This document shows positions 1 through 5,655 of a stretch of 27,232 bases of DNA, piece by piece; position 1 is the stretch's first letter, and each line of letters opens with the position of its first letter. This DNA comes from a virus: positions 1 through 27,232 of the IMG/VR virus record IMGVR_UViG_3300044631_002149; one strand, written 5' to 3'. A program made the translations under genes and the position numbers. The notes beneath the pieces are model-generated. The model made no database searches. It had not been told where the DNA came from and worked only from the letters and a program-made list of their open reading frames with translations.

Positions 1-2
1 GT

Positions 3-188
3 GGAGCTGTCAGGCTGCGCTCAATCATCACCGAACTGGTTAACCGTAACGCTTATGGTGTCTTGCGCGAGCGTGACTGGTTATGGCAGGAGGCCAGGGA
101 GCATTCTGCAGAGTGCCGAGAATACGCTAATCGCTGTTTCATTGAGCAGTTTAACGCTACGCTAGCCGAGCTTCCTAGGCTAGTTTGA
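3..188 (+). CDS. C-terminal end of an unidentified protein (5' truncated by window edge)
   Basis: The third frame is open from the first base of the window to a TGA at 186-188 and gives about 61 residues, including RLRSIITELVNRNAYGVLRE and ending in AELPRLV. The composition is that of a real, charged, helical protein, while the other two frames give less protein-like text or stop early. The start lies outside the window. Its stop overlaps a possible TTG start (185) of the next gene, which would couple the two. I do not recognise the family and assign no function. Confidence 0.5.
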   Translation, partial: GAVRLRSIITELVNRNAYGVLRERDWLWQEAREHSAECREYANRCFIEQFNATLAELPRLV

Positions 189-220
189 TTCTCTCCCATT
201 ATCCCATCGCTTATTGTCTC

Positions 221-826
221 ATGCTTGCTTTAATCGCTGATTCTCCTATTATTTCCACTGATACGCTCCGGGCTGATCACTTGTGTTCCGCTTTGATCAG
301 TGAAGCTGACAGACTAGGCATCACACTAGACCGTGATTTATGGCAGCCTGCTGCTGCCATAGTCGCGCACGGTCAACGTGGTGGTATGTGCCTAGACCTG
401 CCACCTAGGCTAAGTGAGATCAGCGGTGAAATAGTGTCAGAATTGTTTGACGCTTTGAACTGGGCCGCTCCCAGTGGTTGCTATCTGGGGGCAAGTGAAG
501 GTGACGGCGCTTGTTTCCTGTGGACTCTCAGTATTGAAGCGCAATGTGAGGCGATCAATACTGATCCTAAGTCTAGGTTTGAGGCTAAAACTCTAGACGT
601 GCCAGAGCACTGGCTTTCCGCGCTAGTTAACGGTGACGAGTCAGGACTGACCGATAAAGAATCTGCGCAGTTTGAAGCATTCTGCGATGGCGAACTAGGC
701 GACAATTGGTCCGTCAATAGCTGGGAGGAAGAGGCATCTTTTATGAAATATCACGATGCGCAACCCTATGGTGTGCGGGCGTGTGATGCCGTGACGGTGC
801 TGGCGATGCGGCTTAAGCAAGTGTGA
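221..826 (+). CDS. Unidentified acidic accessory protein (~201 aa)
   Basis: The frame is open from a TTG at 185, which overlaps the preceding stop, but the first ATG is at 221 and I prefer it. A TAGTTT box at 181-186 could serve as a -10 for that start. The protein is acidic and soluble, with no signal peptide or membrane segment. Its C-terminal half has the pattern VPEHWLSALVNGDESGLTDK followed by an aromatic/acidic stretch and a final YGVRACDAV. This 'W-x-L...NGD-x-SGL-(T/S)-D' pattern reminds me of small uncharacterised proteins of mobile elements (DUF6926-like), but I cannot confirm membership. The function is unknown. Position in the accessory arm suggests an early or host-interaction gene rather than a virion part. 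Confidence 0.6.
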   Translation: MLALIADSPIISTDTLRADHLCSALISEADRLGITLDRDLWQPAAAIVAHGQRGGMCLDLPPRLSEISGEIVSELFDALNWAAPSGCYLGASEGDGACFLWTLSIEAQCEAINTDPKSRFEAKTLDVPEHWLSALVNGDESGLTDKESAQFEAFCDGELGDNWSVNSWEEEASFMKYHDAQPYGVRACDAVTVLAMRLKQV

Positions 827-837
827 CCAAATGTAAC

Positions 838-883
838 GGCTCCCATGCCTAGCGCGGTTAATCCATGCTACTGTATGGGAGCC
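838..883. repeat. Perfect 9-bp inverted repeat around the promoter of the 84-aa gene
   Basis: GGCTCCCAT (838-846) and ATGGGAGCC (875-883) are perfect inverted arms separated by 28 nt. A TACTGT -10 candidate (869-874) sits immediately before the right arm, so transcripts starting near 881 would lack the left arm. The dyad can act either as a protein-binding operator flanking the promoter or as an RNA hairpin formed only by read-through from upstream. No T-tract follows, so it is not a standard terminator. Confidence 0.4.
869..874 (+). promoter_or_regulatory. Candidate -10 box (TACTGT) for the 84-aa gene
   Basis: TACTGT preceded by GC lies 25 nt before the ATG at 900. This matches the spacing of the other -10 candidates in the window. 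No -35 hexamer is apparent. The leader is A/C-rich with no Shine-Dalgarno next to the start. Confidence 0.35.
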
Positions 884-899
884 AACCAAACAACCAGCC

Positions 900-1154
900 A
901 TGAACAACGGAACAATTGCCAGGACCGCGAGTCAGTCAGTCGCAACGATTCGGCGCATTATTGAGCAGGATAGGCGCAACGGCCCCCAGCCCTGGATGCA
1001 CCAGGCCTACGGCCATGCTCAACAATTGCTAGATATGGCGTACGCTATGTCATATCTAAAACAGTGTGACAAGCTGTCAGATCATATCTATATTCTGCGC
1101 GGTGTGGTCTGCGATTTGCGCGACAATTCTTACAGTTTCGGGTATGGGGATTAA
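900..1154 (+). CDS. Unidentified 84-aa protein
   Basis: The ATG at 900 is the first start after a candidate -10 box at 869-874. The product is small and mixed in charge, with a helical middle (residues ~40-60, QQLLDMAYAMSYLKQ) and three Tyr residues near the C-terminus. It has no recognisable domain, signal peptide or membrane segment. Its own promoter and a flanking inverted repeat suggest it is separately regulated from the gene before it. The function is unknown; small proteins in this position in phages are often early host-modifying genes, but that is only inference from position. Confidence 0.5.
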   Translation: MNNGTIARTASQSVATIRRIIEQDRRNGPQPWMHQAYGHAQQLLDMAYAMSYLKQCDKLSDHIYILRGVVCDLRDNSYSFGYGD

Positions 1155-1398
1155 GCTATAGTTGGCAGCCGTGATTCTCGCCTCCCGTGATAGCAAACGG
1201 GGGGCAGGATTGCGGTTTTCGCGGTGTGTGGGCGGGTCTCTTACCCCCTCCACCTCCCCCTCCCAAACAACGCACTTACGCTCCCCCATTATCCCCACCA
1301 CACTTACCCCCACCAACAAAGCCGCAGCACAAACAGGGGGGCGGGGGTCAAATCCCTAAAAGCTCAACCCCCATATTCCCACCAGATTTTAGAAAAAA
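1155..1398. other. C-tract-rich stretch without a convincing gene
   Basis: About 240 nt hold no gene I can defend. A TATAGT box (1157-1162) is followed by a hairpin with arms at 1184-1188 and 1197-1201. Runs of four to five C follow (1244-1264, then several to 1312), then G6-C-G5 at 1336-1347, and a 6-bp inverted repeat GGGGGT (1343-1348)/ACCCCC (1367-1372). A GTG-started frame (1187-1477) gives a Pro-rich low-complexity peptide that runs antisense into the next gene, and a TTG frame (1162-1359) is no more convincing. The stretch could be a small RNA, an origin or packaging region, or a poorly conserved Pro-rich peptide. Confidence 0.4.
1157..1162 (+). promoter_or_regulatory. Candidate -10 box (TATAGT) reading into the C-rich stretch
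   Basis: TATAGT preceded by GC, just after the stop of the 84-aa gene. A GTG start lies 24 nt downstream (1187), and a hairpin (1184-1201) would form early in the transcript. It matches the box seen elsewhere in the window, but no convincing gene follows. Confidence 0.25.
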
Positions 1399-1848
1399 TC
1401 AGACCCCATCATCTTTGACAAACGCAGCTCCATCACTGCCGGCAAAACGATCATCAGTACCCCAGCCGTTGCGCTGATATGTAAGCAGAAACAATAAGCA
1501 ACACCCAGCATGTGCAAGATGCGACAGCCCAGTTTCGGGATCAAGATTTTCACCACGCCACCAAGCAAATAAATGCCGCAGCAGGGCAGCATAATACCGC
1601 CCCCAGCGAGCACCACGACACCAGTTGTTATCACCGTATTTGCCGGCACCAAAAGTAAGCACGGCAGCAATTTCTTCGATAGCAGCAGTGGGGACGAGAT
1701 CAAGACGCGGCTTGAGCGCTGATTCAGCTGATTTACGGCATTCTCCCGCCGGCTCATCAAAGACAAGCCGAAGCTCGGGCTCTTCGTATGTCACTCTCCA
1801 GTCTTTGCCAGAAAAGCTGGGGAGCGTGATAGTGCGTGATTTAGCCAT
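1399..1848 (-). CDS. MazG-like nucleotide pyrophosphohydrolase (DUF5664 / dATP-dGTP diphosphohydrolase N-terminal-like)
   Basis: The 149-aa product has an N-terminal ~45 residues of no clear type, then the conserved block LDLVPTAAIEEIAAVLTFGA (residues 49-68), KYGDNNW (70-76), a helix with ALLRHLFAWWRGE (88-100), and DPETGLSHLAHAGCCLLFLL (103-122). The EE pair and the later Glu/Asp/His residues fit the metal-binding helices of all-alpha NTP pyrophosphohydrolases. Family members are thought to hydrolyse (d)NTPs to monophosphate and pyrophosphate. In phages this can tune dNTP pools or deplete signalling nucleotides, and relatives occur in phages with modified purines. No purZ- or polymerase-type partner is in this window, so the substrate is open. 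Start: ATG at 1848, 22 nt after an extended -10 (TGgTATTAT); no Shine-Dalgarno. It lies 37 nt after the 53-aa gene on the same strand. Confidence 0.8.
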   Translation of the reverse strand: MAKSRTITLPSFSGKDWRVTYEEPELRLVFDEPAGECRKSAESALKPRLDLVPTAAIEEIAAVLTFGAGKYGDNNWCRGARWGRYYAALLRHLFAWWRGENLDPETGLSHLAHAGCCLLFLLTYQRNGWGTDDRFAGSDGAAFVKDDGV

Positions 1849-1870
1849 GAAGCAAGTGTAATGCGCTCAC

Positions 1871-1876
1871 ATAATA
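1871..1876 (-). promoter_or_regulatory. Extended -10 (TGgTATTAT) for the MazG-like gene
   Basis: On the minus strand, TATTAT with an upstream TG at the extended -10 position lies 22 nt before the ATG at 1848, in the gap after the 53-aa gene. It is the closest match to a sigma70 consensus in the accessory region. Confidence 0.45.
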
Positions 1877-1885
1877 CCACGCTGC

Positions 1886-2047
1886 TTAGTGCAGTGTCAA
1901 TGATTTGCGCGAAACAAGCCGCGAGACGCCATTGGGGTCAATGACAACGACACGCCCGCCAGAGGGCAGCAGCTTGTAGGCGTATGGCAGCTTCCAGCCA
2001 GATTGGCCGTCATGCTTGACCATCGTGTAAGTCGTTGGGCGTTCCAT
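1886..2047 (-). CDS. Small 53-aa basic protein
   Basis: A short minus-strand frame from ATG 2047 to TAA at 1886-1888 gives MERPTTYTMVKHDGQSGWKL, then PYAYKLLPSGGRVVVIDPNG and a basic C-terminus. The alternation of hydrophobic and polar residues in the second half (GGRVVVIDPNGVSRLVS) suggests beta strands, so it looks like a small folded protein rather than noise. It is followed on the same strand by the MazG-like gene. A TAGTAT box lies only 6 nt before its ATG, which would give a leaderless message if used. I do not recognise the family. Confidence 0.5.
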   Translation of the reverse strand: MERPTTYTMVKHDGQSGWKLPYAYKLLPSGGRVVVIDPNGVSRLVSRKSLTLH

Positions 2048-2053
2048 GGCTCC

Positions 2054-2059
2054 ATACTA
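2054..2059 (-). promoter_or_regulatory. Candidate -10 (TAGTAT) giving a leaderless transcript
   Basis: On the minus strand TAGTAT ends 6 nt before the ATG at 2047, so initiation about 7 nt downstream would start at or next to the A of the start codon. A divergent plus-strand -10 candidate lies ~20 bp away. Confidence 0.3.
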
Positions 2060-2078
2060 CCCCATCTCCCGCCGGCTG

Positions 2079-2087
2079 TGGTAAAAT
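2079..2087 (+). promoter_or_regulatory. Extended -10 (TGgTAAAAT) for the zinc-ribbon gene
   Basis: A full extended -10 ends 21 nt before the ATG at 2109. Starting there, the transcript would begin around 2094, after the upstream ATG at 2091, which argues for 2109 as the true start. Confidence 0.45.
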
Positions 2088-2108
2088 AAAATGCAATTTC
2101 AAGGCGAA

Positions 2109-2351
2109 ATGCGAATCAGCGTCTTTCCGTGCCCGCGTTGCACGCATAAAAAAACAACAGTGCAGCAAACAGATCGGCTTGACGATGGAATGCGAGTGCG
2201 CAGACGCAAATGTGATAGCTGCGGGCATTTGTGGTACACGGAACAGCCGCCGGAGCAGCAGATTGTCGATACGACGCGATTGGTCTGGTGCGGAGGGATG
2301 ATCGTCGGGCTGCGACCGCCGGCAGAATCGACGAAAAATGAGAAAATGTAG
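2109..2351 (+). CDS. NrdR-like zinc-ribbon protein (80 aa)
   Basis: Residues 8-11 (CPRC) and 35-38 (CDSC) form a CxxC...CxxC zinc ribbon. The context, CPRCxxKKTTV...G-x-RVRRRKCDSCGHLWYT, closely follows the N-terminal ribbon of NrdR, which reads CPxC...V-x-D-S-R...IRRRRxC-x-C-x-RFTT. The ATP-cone domain of NrdR is absent; the ~40-residue tail is of no known type. Known: NrdR binds DNA and represses ribonucleotide reductase genes; phages often carry ribbon-only versions (Ogr-like or NrdR-like) that act as transcription factors. Inferred: a DNA-binding regulator. ATG 2091 is an alternative start, but the promoter position favours 2109, with a weak AAGG at 2101-2104. It converges on terminase with 13 nt between the stops and no terminator between. 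Confidence 0.65.
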   Translation: MRISVFPCPRCTHKKTTVQQTDRLDDGMRVRRRKCDSCGHLWYTEQPPEQQIVDTTRLVWCGGMIVGLRPPAESTKNEKM

Positions 2352-2364
2352 AGAATCTGGGCAA

Positions 2365-3705
2365 TCAGTAGACTCTGTGCGTAGTAATCGCCCCTGTCTC
2401 CCCTTTATTCATGTTGAAGCGACCCAGGCATAAATAACCAAAGGCGTCAAACGAGTGGTCTACGCCGAGCTTCTTGTTTGGCATTCGCGTACCTTCAGCG
2501 TAGCCTAAAGTCCTGAAGCTCTTAATCAACTCACGGCAGCGTGGGTTGATCTTGGTATGCACCTCGCCATCAGCTGTACGCAGCGCTGCATTGACCGCCC
2601 GTATCTTGTCAGCAATGTTATATGGGGCCTCGGGGGCGTAGACTGTAATTCCGGCCTTGCGGAGGATCTGATGATCGCTCACACCTACGCCGGAAGTTTG
2701 TTTGCGCTTGCCGGTGGGGTCGGGGCAGGCAATTTTACGTCGATTTTCGCCATAAAGATCATTGAGCACTTCTGCCATGTCCCAAGTCGTCGCACCTTTT
2801 AAGTTCAACTCGTTAAAAACACGCAATTCGACGGCTCGACCCTTGACTCGCACGATATTGGCGCAAATAGCGGTTAATGGGTCGTTGTTAAAGTCCATGC
2901 CGATGTAAAGCGGCAGATTGAGGTCATCTTCAACAGTCGAGTCAAGGTTTAGCATTGAGAAGCACGATGCCACTAGCCCTGTATTCGACAGGATTTTAGC
3001 TTCATATTCGCGCTCAAACACCTCTAGCGCAAGCGTTCTACGTGCTTCCTCAATTTCGGCCAGCGGAATGTTTCCGCCTTGCAATGACGTGTATTCGTAA
3101 AGCCCCCACTGTTCGGGGTCAAGTTGCTCCAGCCCAGGGTCCACATCGTCAGAGCCCTGCAGTTGCAGCACTAGCTCATAAAACCATCCCGCAGTACCCT
3201 CGGGGGATGGCGTGGTCGTGAATAATGCCCAGCCGCCACGGTCGGACAATGCCGGCCTAATAACAGAACGCCAAGTATATTCTGTCTGAAACGCGCACTC
3301 GTCTAGCACAACGCCCGTGAGCGCAGGGCCGCGCAATGCGTCGGGATCTTCAGAGCCCTTAAGGTAAATGCTGGAGCCGTTGATCAGGTCGATTTTTAGG
3401 TTTGACTCATTCTTCTTCCGTATCCAGCGATCCGGTATAATGCGTTTGTATGTATCCCAGGCTATATCTTTGGCCATTCGATACGTTGGCGCGACGTAGT
3501 AATACACGCCAGTGCGTTCAGCCGCGCCACGCAACAGCTCAACGCCCCCAAGCACCGTCTTTCCGCCCCGCCGGCCCGCCAGCACGACGCGAAAGCGGCG
3601 CCGATCCCGAAAAATGCGTCCCTGCACAGGCCGCAGTGACAGCGCATTTCTGCCGGCCAGGAAATCACCGCTCTGGCGTGGCTTCGCTGGGGCGGCAACA
3701 GTCAC
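2365..3705 (-). CDS. terL: Large terminase subunit (ATPase-nuclease)
   Basis: Full-length at 446 aa. Walker A is GRRGGKT (residues 44-50) and Walker B VVLDE (132-136) with catalytic Glu136; a coupling motif FTTTPSPEG follows (162-170). The C-terminal RNase H-like nuclease shows GMDFNNDP (Asp271), CPDPTG (Asp329) and VDHSFDAFGYL (Asp420). The protein cuts and translocates DNA into the procapsid through the portal. Start: GTG at 3705 is the only start downstream of the in-frame TAG at 3745-3747, 26 nt after a TACAGT -10 on this strand; no Shine-Dalgarno is visible. Odd: it is encoded opposite to the portal and all other structural genes, from a divergent promoter pair. No small terminase was recognised nearby; candidates are the zinc-ribbon gene or the 53-aa ORF after portal, neither proven. 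Confidence 0.95.
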   Translation of the reverse strand: MTVAAPAKPRQSGDFLAGRNALSLRPVQGRIFRDRRRFRVVLAGRRGGKTVLGGVELLRGAAERTGVYYYVAPTYRMAKDIAWDTYKRIIPDRWIRKKNESNLKIDLINGSSIYLKGSEDPDALRGPALTGVVLDECAFQTEYTWRSVIRPALSDRGGWALFTTTPSPEGTAGWFYELVLQLQGSDDVDPGLEQLDPEQWGLYEYTSLQGGNIPLAEIEEARRTLALEVFEREYEAKILSNTGLVASCFSMLNLDSTVEDDLNLPLYIGMDFNNDPLTAICANIVRVKGRAVELRVFNELNLKGATTWDMAEVLNDLYGENRRKIACPDPTGKRKQTSGVGVSDHQILRKAGITVYAPEAPYNIADKIRAVNAALRTADGEVHTKINPRCRELIKSFRTLGYAEGTRMPNKKLGVDHSFDAFGYLCLGRFNMNKGETGAITTHRVY

Positions 3706-3731
3706 TGCATCATGCGGAGGTTTGCCCGCCG

Positions 3732-3737
3732 ACTGTA
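3732..3737 (-). promoter_or_regulatory. Candidate -10 (TACAGT) for terminase
   Basis: Minus-strand TACAGT preceded by GC, 26 nt before the GTG at 3705. It lies 8 bp from the oppositely directed portal -10, forming a compact back-to-back promoter. Confidence 0.45.
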
Positions 3738-3745
3738 GCTCAGGC

Positions 3746-3751
3746 TAGAGT
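3746..3751 (+). promoter_or_regulatory. Candidate -10 (TAGAGT) for portal
   Basis: TAGAGT preceded by GC, 21 nt before the ATG at 3773. The same GCTAGAGT octamer occurs at 23476-23483 before the second major-tail paralogue. Confidence 0.45.
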
Positions 3752-3772
3752 GTGGTTTCATGCGCCGCTGCA

Positions 3773-5266
3773 ATGGACATTACAAGAATCAGGCTGACGC
3801 ATCGGCGCTACACGGATAACGATAGCCCGTTTTTCATGGATCTCACGAATCTGCGGATGCGCAGAAAGTGGGAGATCATGCAAGCGGTGACGAATGGCAC
3901 CGAATACCTGCACGAAAATGCAGAAGTGTATCTGCCGCGTGAACCACGCGAAAATCCGGCAGAAACAGAAAATGGCGTTAAATACGACCCGTGGCAGGCT
4001 CGCGTTAATCTGTCGGTGCTGGCACCGTTTACCAAGCGCTTGATCCACAACGCTGCGGGCATGGTGCTCAGGCGGCAGATTCAGCTAGAAGGTGGCGATC
4101 CGTGGTGGTCGGAGACATGGCGCAAGGATGTAGACGGTGACGGTTCATCGCTTGATCAATTTGCCAAGAAGCGGCTTGAAGTGGCGCTGACGTATGGCAT
4201 GTCATCGTTGATCGTTGATGCCCGCAAGCGCCCTGAGGCCCGCACTGCTGCCGATGAACTCGATCCCCTGCGCCCGTATCTGGTGCCGGTGGACCCGTGG
4301 CAGTACCTGGGCAGCCGGCGGGAAAGCGATCAGCCCGGTGCCCCGCTGACGATTTTCCGCTATCAGGAGGAACGTAAAACAGCAAAAGGGACGTATGGTG
4401 AAGAATATGTGCCCATCGCACGCATCATCATCCCAGGCGCATACCAAGTATTTGAGGCGGACAAGCAAGAGGCAGTCGAAAGCGGTAGTTACGATCTCAG
4501 CTACATTCCGCTGGTCAGCATTTACGCTGAACGCGAGGGATTCCTGTGCGCTTCGCCGCCATTGGCGGATGTTGCCCACCTGAACATCGCTCATTACCGC
4601 CGGCTGGCTGACTTGCTGCATTCGCTGCACATTGCTGCCATCGGCCTGCTTGTGCTTGAGGACTATGAAGGCGAGGAGGGTGTGACGGGGCTGAATTATG
4701 CCATCAAGATGAATCCGAACACAAAAGCGTACTGGGTGCAGTGCGATGCGGGTTCATTTGTCGCACAAGGTGAGCTGCTGGACCGCCTAGAAAATGAAAT
4801 CTCGCATTTGGGCGTTACAAAACTGCTCGGGCAGAAGTTTGTAGCCGAAAGCGCTGACGCTAAGCGCATTGATCAGCAGCAAGCCAATTGCGTGCTATCT
4901 GTTGCTGCGCAAGAACTTGAGGCGGCGCTAAATGAAGCGGTTAGGATTGCATCGGAGTACAACAAAAAAGAGCCGCCAAAAGTTATTATTAGCAAGGACT
5001 TTGACTTCTACCGCTTGCTTGGTCAAGACGTGAGCGTGCTAAGCGATCTGTCTGACAAGGGGCAGATTACGCTTGAGCTGCTTCACAAGATCTTGTATCA
5101 CGGCGAATGGATACCTGAGGATGTTGACCTGAAGCAACTCGCCGCAGACACCAAGACTTTGCAAGAGGAGTTGCGTCAGCGTGCTATGCTTGAGCAGCAA
5201 CAACTGCAAAGTGCAAATGACGACGACAGTACAGGAAGCGAGGAATCGGCTGCTGATACTGATTGA
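3773..5266 (+). CDS. Portal protein (DUF4055-like)
   Basis: 497 aa from ATG 3773. The N-terminal third has W-x-I-x-x-A-V-x-NGTEYL...VYLPREPRE...YDPWQARVNLSVLAPFTKRL followed by GMVLRRQ, the usual start of DUF4055-type portals. A long helical middle (QQQANCVLSVAAQELEAALN) and a Gln/Asp/Ser-rich acidic tail follow. The ring of portal subunits sits at one vertex, binds terminase during packaging and later the neck. Start choice: GTG 3752 would extend the frame by seven residues but would begin directly after the -10 box (3746-3751), so ATG 3773 fits better. Position next to terminase, although divergent, and before scaffold and capsid supports the call. Its last 50 bases overlap another frame (5217-5378). 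Confidence 0.85.
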   Translation: MDITRIRLTHRRYTDNDSPFFMDLTNLRMRRKWEIMQAVTNGTEYLHENAEVYLPREPRENPAETENGVKYDPWQARVNLSVLAPFTKRLIHNAAGMVLRRQIQLEGGDPWWSETWRKDVDGDGSSLDQFAKKRLEVALTYGMSSLIVDARKRPEARTAADELDPLRPYLVPVDPWQYLGSRRESDQPGAPLTIFRYQEERKTAKGTYGEEYVPIARIIIPGAYQVFEADKQEAVESGSYDLSYIPLVSIYAEREGFLCASPPLADVAHLNIAHYRRLADLLHSLHIAAIGLLVLEDYEGEEGVTGLNYAIKMNPNTKAYWVQCDAGSFVAQGELLDRLENEISHLGVTKLLGQKFVAESADAKRIDQQQANCVLSVAAQELEAALNEAVRIASEYNKKEPPKVIISKDFDFYRLLGQDVSVLSDLSDKGQITLELLHKILYHGEWIPEDVDLKQLAADTKTLQEELRQRAMLEQQQLQSANDDDSTGSEESAADTD

Positions 5267-5378
5267 GCAAAAAGCGCTTGAGATTTATGACGACATGCTA
5301 AAAGCCCCTGAGCCTCTGCGTTGTGCAGCTGCTCAGGGGCTTTGCGGTGCGTGTGATCAGTGCCCGCGAGCGCGTTGA
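5217..5378 (+). CDS. Small 53-aa protein overlapping the portal 3' end
   Basis: ATG 5217 opens a frame that overlaps portal by 50 nt and continues to TGA 5376-5378. It reads as protein: a helix RLLILIEQKALEIYDDMLKA, then PEPLRCAAAQGLCGACDQC. The 'L-x-L-I-E...A-x-E-x-x-D-x-L...R-x-AAAQGL' pattern is reminiscent of the helical repeat in small terminase subunits and similar DNA-binding phage proteins, but the piece is too short to assign. It ends in a CxxCxxC-like cluster. The 5301-5343 hairpin lies inside its coding sequence, and its last 22 nt overlap the 3' end of the minus-strand gene. No Shine-Dalgarno. The function is unknown. Confidence 0.45.
   Translation: MTTTVQEARNRLLILIEQKALEIYDDMLKAPEPLRCAAAQGLCGACDQCPRAR
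5301..5343 (-). terminator. Strong hairpin, probable intrinsic terminator for the minus-strand gene
   Basis: A perfect 13-bp inverted repeat AAAGCCCCTGAGC (5301-5313)/GCTCAGGGGCTTT (5331-5343) holds an inner CTGC/GCAG stem (5316-5319, 5325-5328). On the minus strand it begins 13 nt after the stop of the 81-aa gene and ends in TTTT. On the plus strand it ends in TTTG, so it may act weakly for portal transcripts as well. Confidence 0.6.
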
Positions 5379-5602
5379 CTGGCGCGAGTCGAGCGTACAA
5401 GCTCAGGGGCGATCATCGGCTCCTGAAGCACCTCAGTCTCGCACATGCCATCGGCATACACGGTCTTTTCCAGCACCAGGCCGGCGATGTTGACCCGCTC
5501 CACTTCGGGGGCGGGCTCTTCGGCTTCAACCTCCGCAACAGGGGCGGGCTTGGGGGCCGGCGCGGGTGCGCGAGCCGGTGCTTTGGGATCAACGGTTGCC
5601 AT
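5357..5602 (-). CDS. Ala/Pro-rich 81-aa protein encoded opposite the head genes
   Basis: ATG 5602 is 27 nt after a minus-strand TACAGT box. The product has a Pro/Ala/Glu-rich linker (residues ~6-35: repeats of AP, PAP, KPAP, then EVEAEEPAPE) and a compact C-terminal part beginning VNIAGLVLEKTVYADGMCET. Third codon positions are strongly G/C, as in the neighbouring real genes, which supports translation. It is the only minus-strand gene inside the head cluster apart from terminase. No family recognised. A promoter shared with scaffold (see 5623-5639) and a good terminator make it a complete one-gene unit. The role could be regulatory or structural; nothing in the sequence decides. Confidence 0.6.
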   Translation of the reverse strand: MATVDPKAPARAPAPAPKPAPVAEVEAEEPAPEVERVNIAGLVLEKTVYADGMCETEVLQEPMIAPELVRSTRASQRARGH

Positions 5603-5622
5603 TGGTGCTTTTGAGCGGCTAC

Positions 5623-5639
5623 GCGCTACACTGTAGCGC
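5623..5639. promoter_or_regulatory. Palindromic bidirectional -10 element (scaffold and minus-strand gene)
   Basis: GCGCTACA-C-TGTAGCGC is a 17-bp palindrome with perfect 8-bp arms. Read rightward it holds TACACT (5627-5632), 23 nt before the scaffold ATG at 5656. Read leftward it holds TACAGT (5635-5630), 27 nt before the ATG at 5602. The two -10 boxes overlap by three bases, so only one polymerase could open the site at a time. Confidence 0.5.
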
Positions 5640-5655
5640 ATCCATCAAACATCCC

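Noticed and set aside
1343-1360. tRNA-like T-arm (GGGGTCAAATCCC)
   Set aside because: No acceptor, D or anticodon stems can be built around it.
1385-1400. GATTTT-AGAA-AAAATC hairpin at the end of the MazG-like gene
   Set aside because: Weak A/T stem without a following T-tract on the minus strand; not enough for a terminator call.
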